Below, piece after piece: positions 17,647 to 25,875 of a DNA stretch of 64,000 nt. The DNA comes from Streptomyces pseudovenezuelae (GTDB lineage: Bacteria > Actinomycetota > Actinomycetes > Streptomycetales > Streptomycetaceae): positions 119,212-183,211 of the forward strand of contig NZ_JARXVH010000018.1 in assembly GCF_029892565.1 (NCBI RefSeq), written 5' to 3'. Made by a program: the position numbers and the translations under genes. Numbering within the stretch: the first letter of the stretch is position 1; each line of letters starts with the position of its first letter. The notes under the pieces are model-generated. The model was not told where the DNA came from. It did not search any database and worked only from the letters and a program-made list of their open reading frames with translations.

Positions 17647-17849
17647 GGCCGCCGGGTTCCCACCCGGCGCCGGGCTACGCGAAGCCGCGCCGGGAGCCGC
17701 GGGACCGCCTTCCACGGGACGTGAAGTGTCCGCTGTGCCGTGTGAGGTCCGTTTTGCCGGGCACCCGGAGCGCTGACAGGGTCGGGGCGCGGGCTGAGAG
17801 GTTGCGGGTGCCAGGAACGACGGCGCGGAACGACAGCGAGGGCGGCACG

Positions 17850-18497
17850 ATGCCGGTCACCTGGCGGGTGTACGCCCCACAGCACGACACCGAGTTGTTG
17901 ACCCGGGCCCTGCACCGGGAACCCGTGCCCACGGGCGCCGCTGTCCTGGACATGGGAACCGGCGCGGGTACCCTCGCCCTGGCCGCGGCCCGGCGGGGCG
18001 CCCACGTCACCGCCGTCGACAGGACCTACCGGGCGGTCCTCGCCACGCGGCTCAACGCCCGGCTCGCCCGCCTGCCCGTCGAAGTCCTCCAGGGTGATCT
18101 GTTCGGCCCGGTCGCCGGCCGCCGGTTCGACCTCGTCGTGAGCAATCCGCCCTACGTCCCGGCGCCCGGGGCCGCCCCCCGCCGCCATCGTGCCGCGGTG
18201 GCGTGGGACGCGGGTGTCGACGGACGCCTGCTGCTGGACCGGATCTGCCGTAGCGCACATTCGTCGCTGCGTCCCGGCGGTGTGCTGCTGCTCGTGCACT
18301 CCGCCCTGTCCGGCATCGCACCGACCCTGGCCGGGCTGGAACGGTCGGGGCTCGAAGTCCGGGTGACCGACCGGTGTTTCGTGCCCTTCGGTCCGGTGCT
18401 GCGCTCACGCGGCGCGTGGCTGCGGGAGCGGGGACTGCTCGACGCCGACGAGGAGAAGGAAGAGCTGGTGGTCATCCGTGCCGAACGAACCCACTGA
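17850..18497 (+). CDS. HemK-like class I SAM methyltransferase
   Basis: A 215-residue methyltransferase. The SAM-binding motif I is VLDMGTGAGTLALAAA, and motif IV is LVVSNPPYVPAPG. NPPY is typical of N5-glutamine or N6-adenine methyltransferases such as HemK/PrmC. The start at 17850 has GAGGGCGG just upstream. The gene overlaps the next one (CDGSH protein) by 20 bp, so the two are translationally linked. It lacks the N-terminal helical domain of true PrmC, so the target is unknown. Confidence 0.85.
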   Translation: MPVTWRVYAPQHDTELLTRALHREPVPTGAAVLDMGTGAGTLALAAARRGAHVTAVDRTYRAVLATRLNARLARLPVEVLQGDLFGPVAGRRFDLVVSNPPYVPAPGAAPRRHRAAVAWDAGVDGRLLLDRICRSAHSSLRPGGVLLLVHSALSGIAPTLAGLERSGLEVRVTDRCFVPFGPVLRSRGAWLRERGLLDADEEKEELVVIRAERTH

Positions 18498-18690
18498 ACA
18501 AGCGCACCGCGTCACGTTGACGGACGACGGGCCGATCCTCCTCGAAGGACCGGTCGAGGTCGTACTCGACGACGGAAGCACCGCACGCTCGGACCGGTTC
18601 ACCGTCGCGCTCTGCGTCTGCCGGCGCAGCCGCTCCTACCCCTGGTGCGACACCAGCCACCGCTCCCGACACAAGAGGCGCACCGCATGA
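18478..18690 (+). CDS. CDGSH-type iron-sulfur protein
   Basis: A 70-residue protein with the CDGSH zinc-finger-like motif CVCRRSRSYPWCDTSH, in which three Cys and one His bind a [2Fe-2S] cluster; the usual CDGSH is CDTSH here. Such proteins act as redox or cluster-transfer proteins. The GTG start lies inside the end of the methyltransferase gene, and its TGA overlaps the ATG of the next gene (ATGA). This tight arrangement suggests it serves the neighbouring haem-oxygenase-like enzyme. Confidence 0.85.
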   Translation: MPNEPTEQAHRVTLTDDGPILLEGPVEVVLDDGSTARSDRFTVALCVCRRSRSYPWCDTSHRSRHKRRTA

Positions 18691-19721
18691 CCGCCACCGC
18701 GCCGGCCGCCCGTGACCGCGCCGCCGGCCCCGTGCTGCCGCGGAGCAGGGGCGAGCTCTCCCGGACGGTCCGCCAGGCTCTGACCCGTCCGGCCGGTACG
18801 CCGTTGCCGCGACGGGTGACGGCGGCGCACGCGGACCCCTACGGGGACGATCTGCAACTGGCGCTCTACCTCTGCTACGAACTGCACTACCGAGGCTTCG
18901 CCGGCGTCGACCCCGAGTGGGAGTGGGAGCCCGGTCTGCTGCGACTGCGGGCGGAGCTGGAAGAGCGCTTCCTGTCCGCGCTGCGCGCCGACGTCGGCCC
19001 GCCGAGAAAGGCGGAAGAGGCGCTGGCGGACCTTCTGGTGGAACCCGTCGACGGCGACGGACCCTCCCACTTCCTCACCGAACGAGGAGAGTTGTGGCAG
19101 TTCCGCGAGTACGCGGCCCAACGCTCCCTCTACCACCTGAAGGAAGCCGATCCGCACGCCTGGGTCATCCCACGGCTGACGGGCCGGGCGAAGGCCGCGA
19201 TGGTCGCCGTGGAGTACGACGAGTTCGGCGCCGGACGGGCCGAGCGCGTCCACGCCCGGCTGTTCGCCGATCTGATGGCGGACCTCGATCTGGACACCGC
19301 GTACGGACGCTACGTCGACACGGCCGGTGCGCAGATGCTGACGAGCGTCAACCTCATGTCGCTGTTCGGACTCCACCGCGCGCTGCGCGGAGCACTGGTG
19401 GGCCACTTCGCGGCCGTGGAGACCACCTCGTCGCCCGGCTCACGGCGCCTCGCCCAAGGCCTGCGACGGGTCGGCGCGGGCCCTGCCGCCGTCCACTTCT
19501 ACGCCGAGCACGTAGAGGCCGACGCGGTCCACGAGCAGATCGTCCGCCGGGATGTCGTGGGCGGCCTCCTCGAAGCGGAGCCCTCCCTGGACGCGGACAT
19601 CGCCTTCGGTATCGACGCCACCGAATGGACGGAGAACAGGCTCGGCAACCACCTCCTCACCTCCTGGCGAGACGGCCGTACCTCACTGCGCACACCGCTG
19701 CGCCCCGCCGTTTCGTCGTAG
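18687..19721 (+). CDS. Haem-oxygenase-like iron-containing redox enzyme
   Basis: A 344-residue helical protein of the iron-containing redox enzyme (haem-oxygenase-like diiron oxidase) group. Candidate iron ligands lie in MVAVEYDEFG and FYAEHVEADAVHEQ (E-H-x3-E-x3-H pattern), plus later acidic residues in FGIDATEW. Members carry out oxygen-dependent desaturations, N-oxygenations or C-C cleavages. It starts by 4-bp overlap with the CDGSH gene, a possible source of electrons. The substrate is unknown. Confidence 0.8.
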   Translation: MTATAPAARDRAAGPVLPRSRGELSRTVRQALTRPAGTPLPRRVTAAHADPYGDDLQLALYLCYELHYRGFAGVDPEWEWEPGLLRLRAELEERFLSALRADVGPPRKAEEALADLLVEPVDGDGPSHFLTERGELWQFREYAAQRSLYHLKEADPHAWVIPRLTGRAKAAMVAVEYDEFGAGRAERVHARLFADLMADLDLDTAYGRYVDTAGAQMLTSVNLMSLFGLHRALRGALVGHFAAVETTSSPGSRRLAQGLRRVGAGPAAVHFYAEHVEADAVHEQIVRRDVVGGLLEAEPSLDADIAFGIDATEWTENRLGNHLLTSWRDGRTSLRTPLRPAVSS

Positions 19722-19763
19722 TGAGCACGGCCTCGGCCACAGCGCCCGCCTCTCCCTCAGCGG

Positions 19764-20123
19764 TCAGGTCGCGGGGGGCCGCCACGCGGTTTCGGCGGCC
19801 TGGGCGGTGGGGTGGGTGGAGAAGACCTGTTCCAGGCCGACGATGCGGAAGATCCGGTCGACGCGTTCGGGTACCGCGGCCAGTGCGATGGTCGCGTCGG
19901 CGGCCAGGGCGTGGTTGCGGGCGGCGATCAGTACGGTGATGCCGGTGGAGTCGCAGAACGTGATGCCTGCGAGGTCGAGGACGAGCTGTTGGCCAGGACG
20001 CAGGTCGAGCCCGGCCAGCGCGGCGCGGACCTCGGGCGCGGTGTGATGGTCCAGGCCCCCGGTCAGTTCGATGACCGCTCCGGCGGTGGTGGTGCGGGTG
20101 AGGAGGGTCAGGCGCTCGGTCAC
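19764..20123 (-). CDS. STAS-domain anti-sigma factor antagonist
   Basis: A 119-residue STAS protein. The phosphorylatable Ser is in LAGITFCDSTGITVLIAARN, the standard motif of RsbV/SpoIIAA-type antagonists. In the unphosphorylated form these bind an anti-sigma kinase and free its sigma factor. It overlaps the 3' end of the PP2C gene by 4 bp on the same strand, so its phosphatase is probably that neighbour. Confidence 0.9.
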   Translation of the reverse strand: MTERLTLLTRTTTAGAVIELTGGLDHHTAPEVRAALAGLDLRPGQQLVLDLAGITFCDSTGITVLIAARNHALAADATIALAAVPERVDRIFRIVGLEQVFSTHPTAQAAETAWRPPAT

Positions 20124-21388
20124 TGTTCCTTCTGACGGGTGGGCCGGGGCACGTGGACGGCAAGGACGGCGGTGTCGTCCTCCACGCCGGTGCCGAAGGT
20201 GTCGAGCAGGCCGCGGACCGCGTCGGTGGTGTCCGATGCATTGGTGGGCGCAAGCGTTCGGCAGAAGTCGAGGAGCGCGTCGTCGCCGTACCGGTCCTCG
20301 TCGCCGGAGACGGTGTGGGCCTCGGTCAGTCCGTCGGTGTGCAGCAGCAGGGTGTCGCCGGGGGCGAGGTGCACGGTGGTGGTGGCGATGTGGGCGTCGG
20401 GCAGGACGCCGATGAGCTGTCCACCGGGGGTGGGCAGATAGTCGGCTGTACCGTCCGCGCGCATCAGCAGGGCCGGAGGATGCCCGCCGCTGGCCAGCGT
20501 GACGCGGAAACCGTCCCGGTCGGTGTCAGGGGTGAGCAGGCCGAAGACGACGGTGCAGAAGCGTGGGTCGTTCCCGTTGTACTCGTGGTTCAGGACCGTG
20601 TTGAGGTTGGCCAGGACGGTGGCCGGGTCGGGATCGTAGACCGCGGCGGCCCGCAGGGTGTAGCGGGCCAGGGAGGTGAGGGCCGCGGCGGCGGCGCCCT
20701 TGCCGCACACGTCACCCAGGAAGAGGCCCCAGGTGCCGTCGACGAGGGGGAAGAGGTCGTAGAAGTCGCCGCCCACCTCGTCGACGGATGCGATGTGGTA
20801 GTACGCGGTCACGTCTAGGCCCGGAACGCTTGCCAGCGTGGGCGGCAGCAGGGTCCTCTGCAGGGTGGCGTTCAGGCGCTTCAGGCGGTCGCGTTCCAGG
20901 TCGGCGTCCTTGCGGGCGCGCAGCAGTTCTGTCTCGTAGGCGCGGCGCTCGCGGGCGTCGAAGAGGGTGGTGCGGATCAGGAGCGGCTGCCCGTCGCTGC
21001 CCGTCTTCACCGTCGAGGTGACCAGGACCGGCAGCCGCGAGCCGTCGGCGGCCTTGAGTTCCAGGGCGATGCCGCTGACCTCGCCCTGCATCATGAGCAG
21101 CGGGGCGTAGTGGGTCTCGTGGTAGAGCCGGCCGCCGACGGTCAGCAGATCGGAGAAGTGCTTGCGGCCCACCAGGTCGTCGCGCCCGTAGCCAAGCCAG
21201 TCCAGCAGCGTGACGTTGACCTTTGCGATCCGGCCGTCCAGCAGCGTGGACAGATAGCCGCAGGGTGCGTGCTCGTACAGGTCCTCGGCGCTGTCCTCCA
21301 GCAATGCGGAGAACTGTGCCTGCTCATCCTCCGGTCCGCGGTGGCCGTGCCGGCCGCCCTCTTCCGCGTCGCCGGTCTCGCACATCAT
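20120..21388 (-). CDS. PAS-PP2C (SpoIIE-type) phosphatase, RsbP-like
   Basis: A 422-residue phosphatase. An N-terminal PAS domain (about 30-145, with YEHAPCGYLSTLLDG) is followed by a short coiled coil and a SpoIIE/PP2C domain (about 185-415). Metal-binding motifs are EVGGDFYDLF, LGDVCGKG, TDGLTEA and EDDTAVLAV. It starts at ATGATG with 4-bp overlap with the upstream RsbQ-like hydrolase and ends overlapping the STAS gene. The order hydrolase, PAS-phosphatase, antagonist matches the RsbQ-RsbP-RsbV energy-stress branch of Bacillus. Confidence 0.88.
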   Translation of the reverse strand: MMCETGDAEEGGRHGHRGPEDEQAQFSALLEDSAEDLYEHAPCGYLSTLLDGRIAKVNVTLLDWLGYGRDDLVGRKHFSDLLTVGGRLYHETHYAPLLMMQGEVSGIALELKAADGSRLPVLVTSTVKTGSDGQPLLIRTTLFDARERRAYETELLRARKDADLERDRLKRLNATLQRTLLPPTLASVPGLDVTAYYHIASVDEVGGDFYDLFPLVDGTWGLFLGDVCGKGAAAAALTSLARYTLRAAAVYDPDPATVLANLNTVLNHEYNGNDPRFCTVVFGLLTPDTDRDGFRVTLASGGHPPALLMRADGTADYLPTPGGQLIGVLPDAHIATTTVHLAPGDTLLLHTDGLTEAHTVSGDEDRYGDDALLDFCRTLAPTNASDTTDAVRGLLDTFGTGVEDDTAVLAVHVPRPTRQKEQ

Positions 21389-22194
21389 CCGCCCGCTCTG
21401 GCGAACGCGGCGATCGCCGCGGCGGTCTCCTCCGGGGCGGCGAGCTGGGGGCAGTGGCCCGTCGCGTTCAGCGTGACCAGCCGGCTTCCCGGAATCTGCG
21501 CGTGCACGAACGCGCCCACCTCGGGCGGGGCGATCGCATCGCGGGAGCACTGGGCGACCAGCGTGGGCACGCTCACCCGGGCCAGGTCCTGGCGGTTGTC
21601 GGACAGGAACGTCACCCGGGCGAAGACCCGCGCGATCTCCGGGTCGGCGCGGCAGAAGCTGTTGGTGAGCTCCTCACCCAGCTCCGGCCGCTCCGGGTTC
21701 CCCATGATCACCGGTGCCATGGCGCCCGACCAGCCCAGATAGTTGGCGTCCAGCGACTCCAGCAGCTCGTCGATGTCCTCGGCGCTGAACCCGCCCCGGT
21801 AACCGGCGTCCGGGTCGTCGACGAAACACGGTGAGGGAGCCAGGAGCACCAGCCCGGCGAACGCCTCGGGCTCCCGCGCGGCAGCCAGCACCCCCATCAT
21901 CGCGCTCACCGAGTGCCCCACGAACGTGACCGGGCCGAGGGCCAGTTCCCGGCACAGCTCCAGCACGTCGTCCGCGTACCCGTCGAGCGACGAATAGCGC
22001 TCCCGCGTCCACGCCGACGGGTCCGACTTCCCGGATCCCACGTGGTCGAAGAGGACCACGGTGAAGTCCTTCTCCAGCGCCGGTACCACCAGACGCCACA
22101 TGTTCTGGTCGCATCCGAACCCGTGCGCCAGCATCACCACCGGGCCGCCGGCCGGCCCAGTCACCGTCACATGGTTCCTGCTGCGCACGTCCAT
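21385..22194 (-). CDS. RsbQ-like alpha/beta hydrolase
   Basis: A 269-residue alpha/beta hydrolase. The nucleophile Ser is in VTFVGHSVSAMMG, the acid Asp in AQCSRDAIAPP and the His in NATGHCPQLAAPEE. The sequence from AHGFGCDQNMWR to FDHVGSGKSDP is typical of RsbQ, the partner that supplies a small-molecule signal to the PAS-phosphatase RsbP. Its coupling to a PAS-PP2C gene strongly supports this. The ATG at 22194 is preferred, with GAGG about nine bases upstream. Confidence 0.88.
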   Translation of the reverse strand: MDVRSRNHVTVTGPAGGPVVMLAHGFGCDQNMWRLVVPALEKDFTVVLFDHVGSGKSDPSAWTRERYSSLDGYADDVLELCRELALGPVTFVGHSVSAMMGVLAAAREPEAFAGLVLLAPSPCFVDDPDAGYRGGFSAEDIDELLESLDANYLGWSGAMAPVIMGNPERPELGEELTNSFCRADPEIARVFARVTFLSDNRQDLARVSVPTLVAQCSRDAIAPPEVGAFVHAQIPGSRLVTLNATGHCPQLAAPEETAAAIAAFARAGG

Positions 22195-22269
22195 ACGGCA
22201 CATCCTCGCAGACGGCTTTCCCGATGATCCGCGTGACCACGTCGCCGCTCGGCCGGGCTCACCGGCGGC

Positions 22270-23358
22270 TCAGCTCTCGGCCGTCGGCTCCGGTGACGGC
22301 TCGCTGAGCTCCTCGCGCACGTAGTTCCACACCACCGCGATGAGTGCCGCGATCGGTACGGCGAGCAGACTGCCCACGATGCCGGCCAGACTGCCTCCCA
22401 GTGTCACGGCCAGCAGGATCACGGCCGCGTGGAGGCCGAGCCCACGACTCTGGATCATGGGCTGGAACACGTTCCCCTCGAGTTGCTGCACCACGACGAT
22501 GATGGCCAGCACGATCAGCGCGTCCGTCAGACCGTTGGAGACCAACGCGATGAGGACCGCGACGAAACCCGCGAACAGGGCGCCGATGATCGGCACGAAG
22601 GCGGAGACGAAGGTGAGCACCGCCAACGGGAGAACCAGCGGCACCCCCACGATCCACAGGCCCAGGCCGATCAGCACGGCGTCGAGCAGGCCGACGGCCG
22701 CCTGGGAACGTACGAAGGAGCCCAGGGTGGTCCAGCCGCGCGTGGCCACGGTGGGGATGTCGGTGGCGAGCCGGCCGGGCAGCTGACGGGCGAGCCACGG
22801 CAGGAAGCGCGGGCCGTCCTTGAGGAAGAAGAACATCAAAAAGAGCGCCAGTACGGCGGTGACCAGGCCGTTGACGACGGTGCTCACGCCCGTGATCACC
22901 GTGGAGACCGTGCTGCCGAGGCCGTCCTGGGCGCGGGCGACCGCGCTGTCCATGGCCTTGGTGATCTGGTCGTCGCCGATGTTCAACGGCGGCCCGGCGG
23001 CCCACTCACGCAGTTTCTGGATGCCGTCGACCACGCCGTCGGTCAGCTCACCGGACTGGGACGCCACCGGTACGGCGATCAGTGCCACGACGCCGACCGC
23101 GACCAGGAGGAAGAGCACGGTCACGGCCGACGCGGCGAGGGCGGGCGGCCACCCGCGACGACGCAGGAAACGAGCCACGGGCCAGGTCAGCGTGGTCAGC
23201 AGCAGGCCGACGACGAGCGGCCACACCACCGACCACATCCGGCCCAGAAGCCACAGAGCGACCGCGAGCATCGCGAATATCAGCAGCAACTCCGCGGAAA
23301 GACGCGCCGATGTGCGAAGCGCGGCACGTGCCTTCGTGGAACTCAGGGTGGCAGTCAC
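22270..23358 (-). CDS. AI-2E family transporter (permease)
   Basis: A 362-residue integral membrane protein with about seven or eight hydrophobic segments, the first pair at about 25-65. The family signature is present: a long hydrophilic loop after the third helix, LFLMFFFLKDGPRF in the middle, and VFQPMIQSRGLGLHAAVILL near the end. AI-2E (TqsA/YdiK-like) proteins export small molecules or ions. The name says little about the substrate here. Confidence 0.88.
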   Translation of the reverse strand: MTATLSSTKARAALRTSARLSAELLLIFAMLAVALWLLGRMWSVVWPLVVGLLLTTLTWPVARFLRRRGWPPALAASAVTVLFLLVAVGVVALIAVPVASQSGELTDGVVDGIQKLREWAAGPPLNIGDDQITKAMDSAVARAQDGLGSTVSTVITGVSTVVNGLVTAVLALFLMFFFLKDGPRFLPWLARQLPGRLATDIPTVATRGWTTLGSFVRSQAAVGLLDAVLIGLGLWIVGVPLVLPLAVLTFVSAFVPIIGALFAGFVAVLIALVSNGLTDALIVLAIIVVVQQLEGNVFQPMIQSRGLGLHAAVILLAVTLGGSLAGIVGSLLAVPIAALIAVVWNYVREELSEPSPEPTAES

Positions 23359-23412
23359 GGTGGCACCTTATTGGCACGGCCGCCGACCGCGGGACCTGGG
23401 GCTGCGGCGCCG

Positions 23413-24129
23413 TCAGTGCAGAATGCTGACCGCGCGGGCGATCACGAGGAGCGAGGTCAGGAGAGCGGCGACGCTCTCCACGCTCATCAGGAACTTGGCG
23501 CGTGAGGAGAGCGGCATGGTGTCCGTGGGGCTGAAGGCCGTGGAGTTGGTCACCGACACGTAGAGGTAGTCCATCAGCGTGGGCACCCAGTCGGATGTCT
23601 TGCTGGAGCCGTCGGACACTTCCTGGACGGCGTCGTCGTTCTCGTCCTGCGAGAATCGGAAGTCCGCCAACGGCAGGGCCTCACGGGGCACTTGGGTCCG
23701 GCTGACCGGGCCGCCGCGGTCCAGCTCCCAATAGGCCAGACCGAAGACGATGACGTTGGTGAGCCAGATCTGCAACGAGGCCACCAACAGCGCCCGGCCG
23801 TCCTTCACTTCGGCGGACACCAACTCATGGATCAGGGTGCCCAGCGCGACGAGGTTGCTCGCCCCGATCACGGCCACGAGCGTCAGCGACAGGACACGGA
23901 ACGCCCGCGTCTGCCGAGTCAGCCGGCGTGGGTTGATCGCTATGAGAGGTACCAGCAGCACACACTCCAGGGCGGGCAGTACATAGCGGGGCGCGATCAG
24001 GAGCCGCTGGGGCAGGAGAAGGTACAGCGCGATGGCGACGAGTGTCGCTGCCACACCTGGCAGCCGAGCCTCTCCTCGGCGCTCGTGCCGCGGATGTCTG
24101 AAACGGGCTTCTTCACGGGCTCGCGGCAT
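23413..24129 (-). CDS. Conserved multi-pass membrane protein (DUF1345-like tail)
   Basis: A 238-residue protein with about five hydrophobic segments and a basic N-terminus. The tail LMDYLYVSVTNSTAFSPTDT followed by a hydrophobic segment resembles the C-terminal part of DUF1345 membrane proteins. An acidic stretch (QDENDDAVQEVSDG) precedes it. I do not recognise a specific function. It is not close enough to neighbours to form a clear operon. Confidence 0.6.
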   Translation of the reverse strand: MPRAREEARFRHPRHERRGEARLPGVAATLVAIALYLLLPQRLLIAPRYVLPALECVLLVPLIAINPRRLTRQTRAFRVLSLTLVAVIGASNLVALGTLIHELVSAEVKDGRALLVASLQIWLTNVIVFGLAYWELDRGGPVSRTQVPREALPLADFRFSQDENDDAVQEVSDGSSKTSDWVPTLMDYLYVSVTNSTAFSPTDTMPLSSRAKFLMSVESVAALLTSLLVIARAVSILH

Positions 24130-24209
24130 GACTCGTCCTCGCCTGGGCTCACCTTGGCCATGAGAATCGACGCATCGGCCCGCAGAGACCCGGGGCCACT
24201 GCGGTCATG

Positions 24210-24683
24210 TCATGCGTGCGCGCTGGGCACCCGGAGGGGGTCGTGGGGAGCGTCGGGCTTGGCGGCGCTGAGCTGCTCGCCCAGTTCGCCCAGCCGGTTG
24301 CGGCCAAGAGCGGAGCGGACCTGGGGGAACCACTCCTTCTCCTCCTCCTCGACGTGGTGCCGTACGTTCTCGATGAGAACGGTCATCTTGGCGTCGAAGC
24401 GTTCGTCCTGGGGGTCCAGGCCGGCCAGCTCGGACAGCATCCACAGCACGACGTGGTGCTCCTCGACGCTCTCCAGCACGTGATCGGTGGTGTCCGGCAC
24501 GGCGGCGCGTGCGGCGGGGTAGAAGATCCTCTCCTCGATCCAGGCGTGGACCGTCAGCTCCTCGATCACCTTGTCGGCGATCTTCCGCTTGGTCTTGTAG
24601 GCGCGGTCACCGGCCCGCTCGAACTCCTTGAACAGCTTCTCGACGGTCTGGTGGTCGTCCTTGAGCAACACAATCGCGTCCAT
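24210..24683 (-). CDS. Hemerythrin/HHE-domain protein
   Basis: A 157-residue helical protein. The HHE iron ligands are visible in LLKDDHQTVEKLF (His11), TVHAWIEERIFY (His and Glu), EEHHVVLWML, and VRHHVEEEEKEWFP (His and Glu). Such proteins bind a diiron centre and are linked to oxygen/NO sensing or stress survival. The last 20 residues are a loose Pro-rich tail. A GGGT-(15 bp)-GGGTAG pair upstream loosely resembles a SigB-type stress promoter. Confidence 0.85.
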   Translation of the reverse strand: MDAIVLLKDDHQTVEKLFKEFERAGDRAYKTKRKIADKVIEELTVHAWIEERIFYPAARAAVPDTTDHVLESVEEHHVVLWMLSELAGLDPQDERFDAKMTVLIENVRHHVEEEEKEWFPQVRSALGRNRLGELGEQLSAAKPDAPHDPLRVPSAHA

Positions 24684-24733
24684 GGGCCCGCCTTCGTGTA
24701 GTCCGGTCGCCTCTCACGTTCCGGCTACCCCCG

Positions 24734-24760
24734 GCATCGCGTCCGACCCACCTGAAAGGC
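24734..24760 (-). promoter_or_regulatory. Possible stress-sigma promoter of the hemerythrin gene
   Basis: On the minus strand, a GGGT and a GGGTAG separated by about 15 bp approximate the Streptomyces SigB/SigH-type consensus GNNT-(14-16)-GGGTAC/T. The last base differs. The neighbourhood is stress-related, which makes it plausible, but the match is weak. Confidence 0.25.
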
Positions 24761-24805
24761 ACCTTTGCCGGGTTCCAGCGGCGGCCTTGGAGCCCGCGCT
24801 CCGCG

Positions 24806-25198
24806 TCAGTCGCTCGGTCCGGAGCGGACGAACAGGCAGAACGGGTGGCCCGCCGGGTCGCACAGGATGCGTACCTCGGCCTGAGGCTGGAAGTCGGCCA
24901 GGGTCGCTCCCAGGGCAAGGGCATGACCGACGGCCGATGACAGATCGTCCACCTTGATGTCCAGATGCATCATCATCTGTTGCTCGGACAGGCTAGAAGG
25001 CCACTGCGGAGGGGTGAAGAGCGGTTCTGTCTGGAACGACAGGCCGGCACTGCCGTCGGGCGGCGCGATCTCGACCCAGCCCGGTTCTTCCTTCTGTATC
25101 GGCCACCCGAGCAGGCTTTGGTAGAAGCGCGCCAACTCATGGGCGTTCGGTGCGTCAAGAGTGATCGCGGCCAACGTGAAGCGCGGTGGGGACTTCAT
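24806..25198 (-). CDS. VOC (glyoxalase/bleomycin-resistance) family protein
   Basis: A 130-residue protein with two beta-alpha-beta-beta-beta units. Candidate metal or substrate residues are in MMMHLDIKVDD and ILCDPAGHPFCLFV, the usual end motif (DPxGhpf). The start ATG at 25198 is the only one giving a complete first strand (FTLAAITLDAPNAHELARFY). Substrate is not predictable. It is followed on the same strand by no closely linked gene. Confidence 0.82.
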   Translation of the reverse strand: MKSPPRFTLAAITLDAPNAHELARFYQSLLGWPIQKEEPGWVEIAPPDGSAGLSFQTEPLFTPPQWPSSLSEQQMMMHLDIKVDDLSSAVGHALALGATLADFQPQAEVRILCDPAGHPFCLFVRSGPSD

Positions 25199-25266
25199 GC
25201 ACTGCTGCTGCCCGGTTTCGCCGCCGAGAGGCCGGTCGTCCCGCGGTCCTGCGGACGCGTCGCTGT

Positions 25267-25803
25267 TCAGAACCGGACGTCGTCCGCGGTCGAGATGCGC
25301 GCTCCCATGTTGCGTTCCATCATCCGCAGGGCGGCCTCGGCCAGGTCCGGGTGGATATGGGCCACCGCGTCGCGGGCCACCGTCACTCGCAGATGCCGGA
25401 TATGCGCGTCGAGGGCCGAGTACAGCACACACTGCTCGGTGACCTGCCCGCACAGTACGACGTGTTCTACCCCCTGCTCGGTCAACAGATAGCCGAGCGG
25501 GGTCTCGTAGAAGGCGGAGTGCCGCGCCTTGACGACGAAGAGCGACGCGTCGTCGGGTGCGACGGGCCGTACGAGGTCGGCGTGCGGCCCCTTCAGGGCG
25601 GTCTCCACGAGTTCGCCGTGATGGGACCGCCACTGCCCGAAGTTGTCATTGACGTAGATGACCGGCACGTCGAGCCGGCGCGCTCGGTGCAGCAGCCGTG
25701 TCACGGCGGGCAGGGACGCCTTCACCGACGGGATCAAGAGGACGGCGTCGTCATGGTCGTACGTGTTGATCATGTCAATGACGATGAGTGCGCTCTTTGC
25801 CAT
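25267..25803 (-). CDS. Isochorismatase-family cysteine hydrolase
   Basis: A 178-residue hydrolase. The catalytic triad is in ALIVIDMIN (Asp), LFVVKARHSAF (Lys) and GQVTEQCVLYSALDA (Cys), with the cis-peptide region before the Cys. Related enzymes are nicotinamidases, isochorismatases and other amidohydrolases; the substrate is not clear. ATG at 25803 preferred over the GTG at 25812. Confidence 0.87.
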   Translation of the reverse strand: MAKSALIVIDMINTYDHDDAVLLIPSVKASLPAVTRLLHRARRLDVPVIYVNDNFGQWRSHHGELVETALKGPHADLVRPVAPDDASLFVVKARHSAFYETPLGYLLTEQGVEHVVLCGQVTEQCVLYSALDAHIRHLRVTVARDAVAHIHPDLAEAALRMMERNMGARISTADDVRF

Positions 25804-25875
25804 GCCTTCCACCCTGCACCGGCGGCGGCTTCCCCGCGTCCTGTGCAGAGGCGGTGCCGGTTGCCGTCGCGGACG

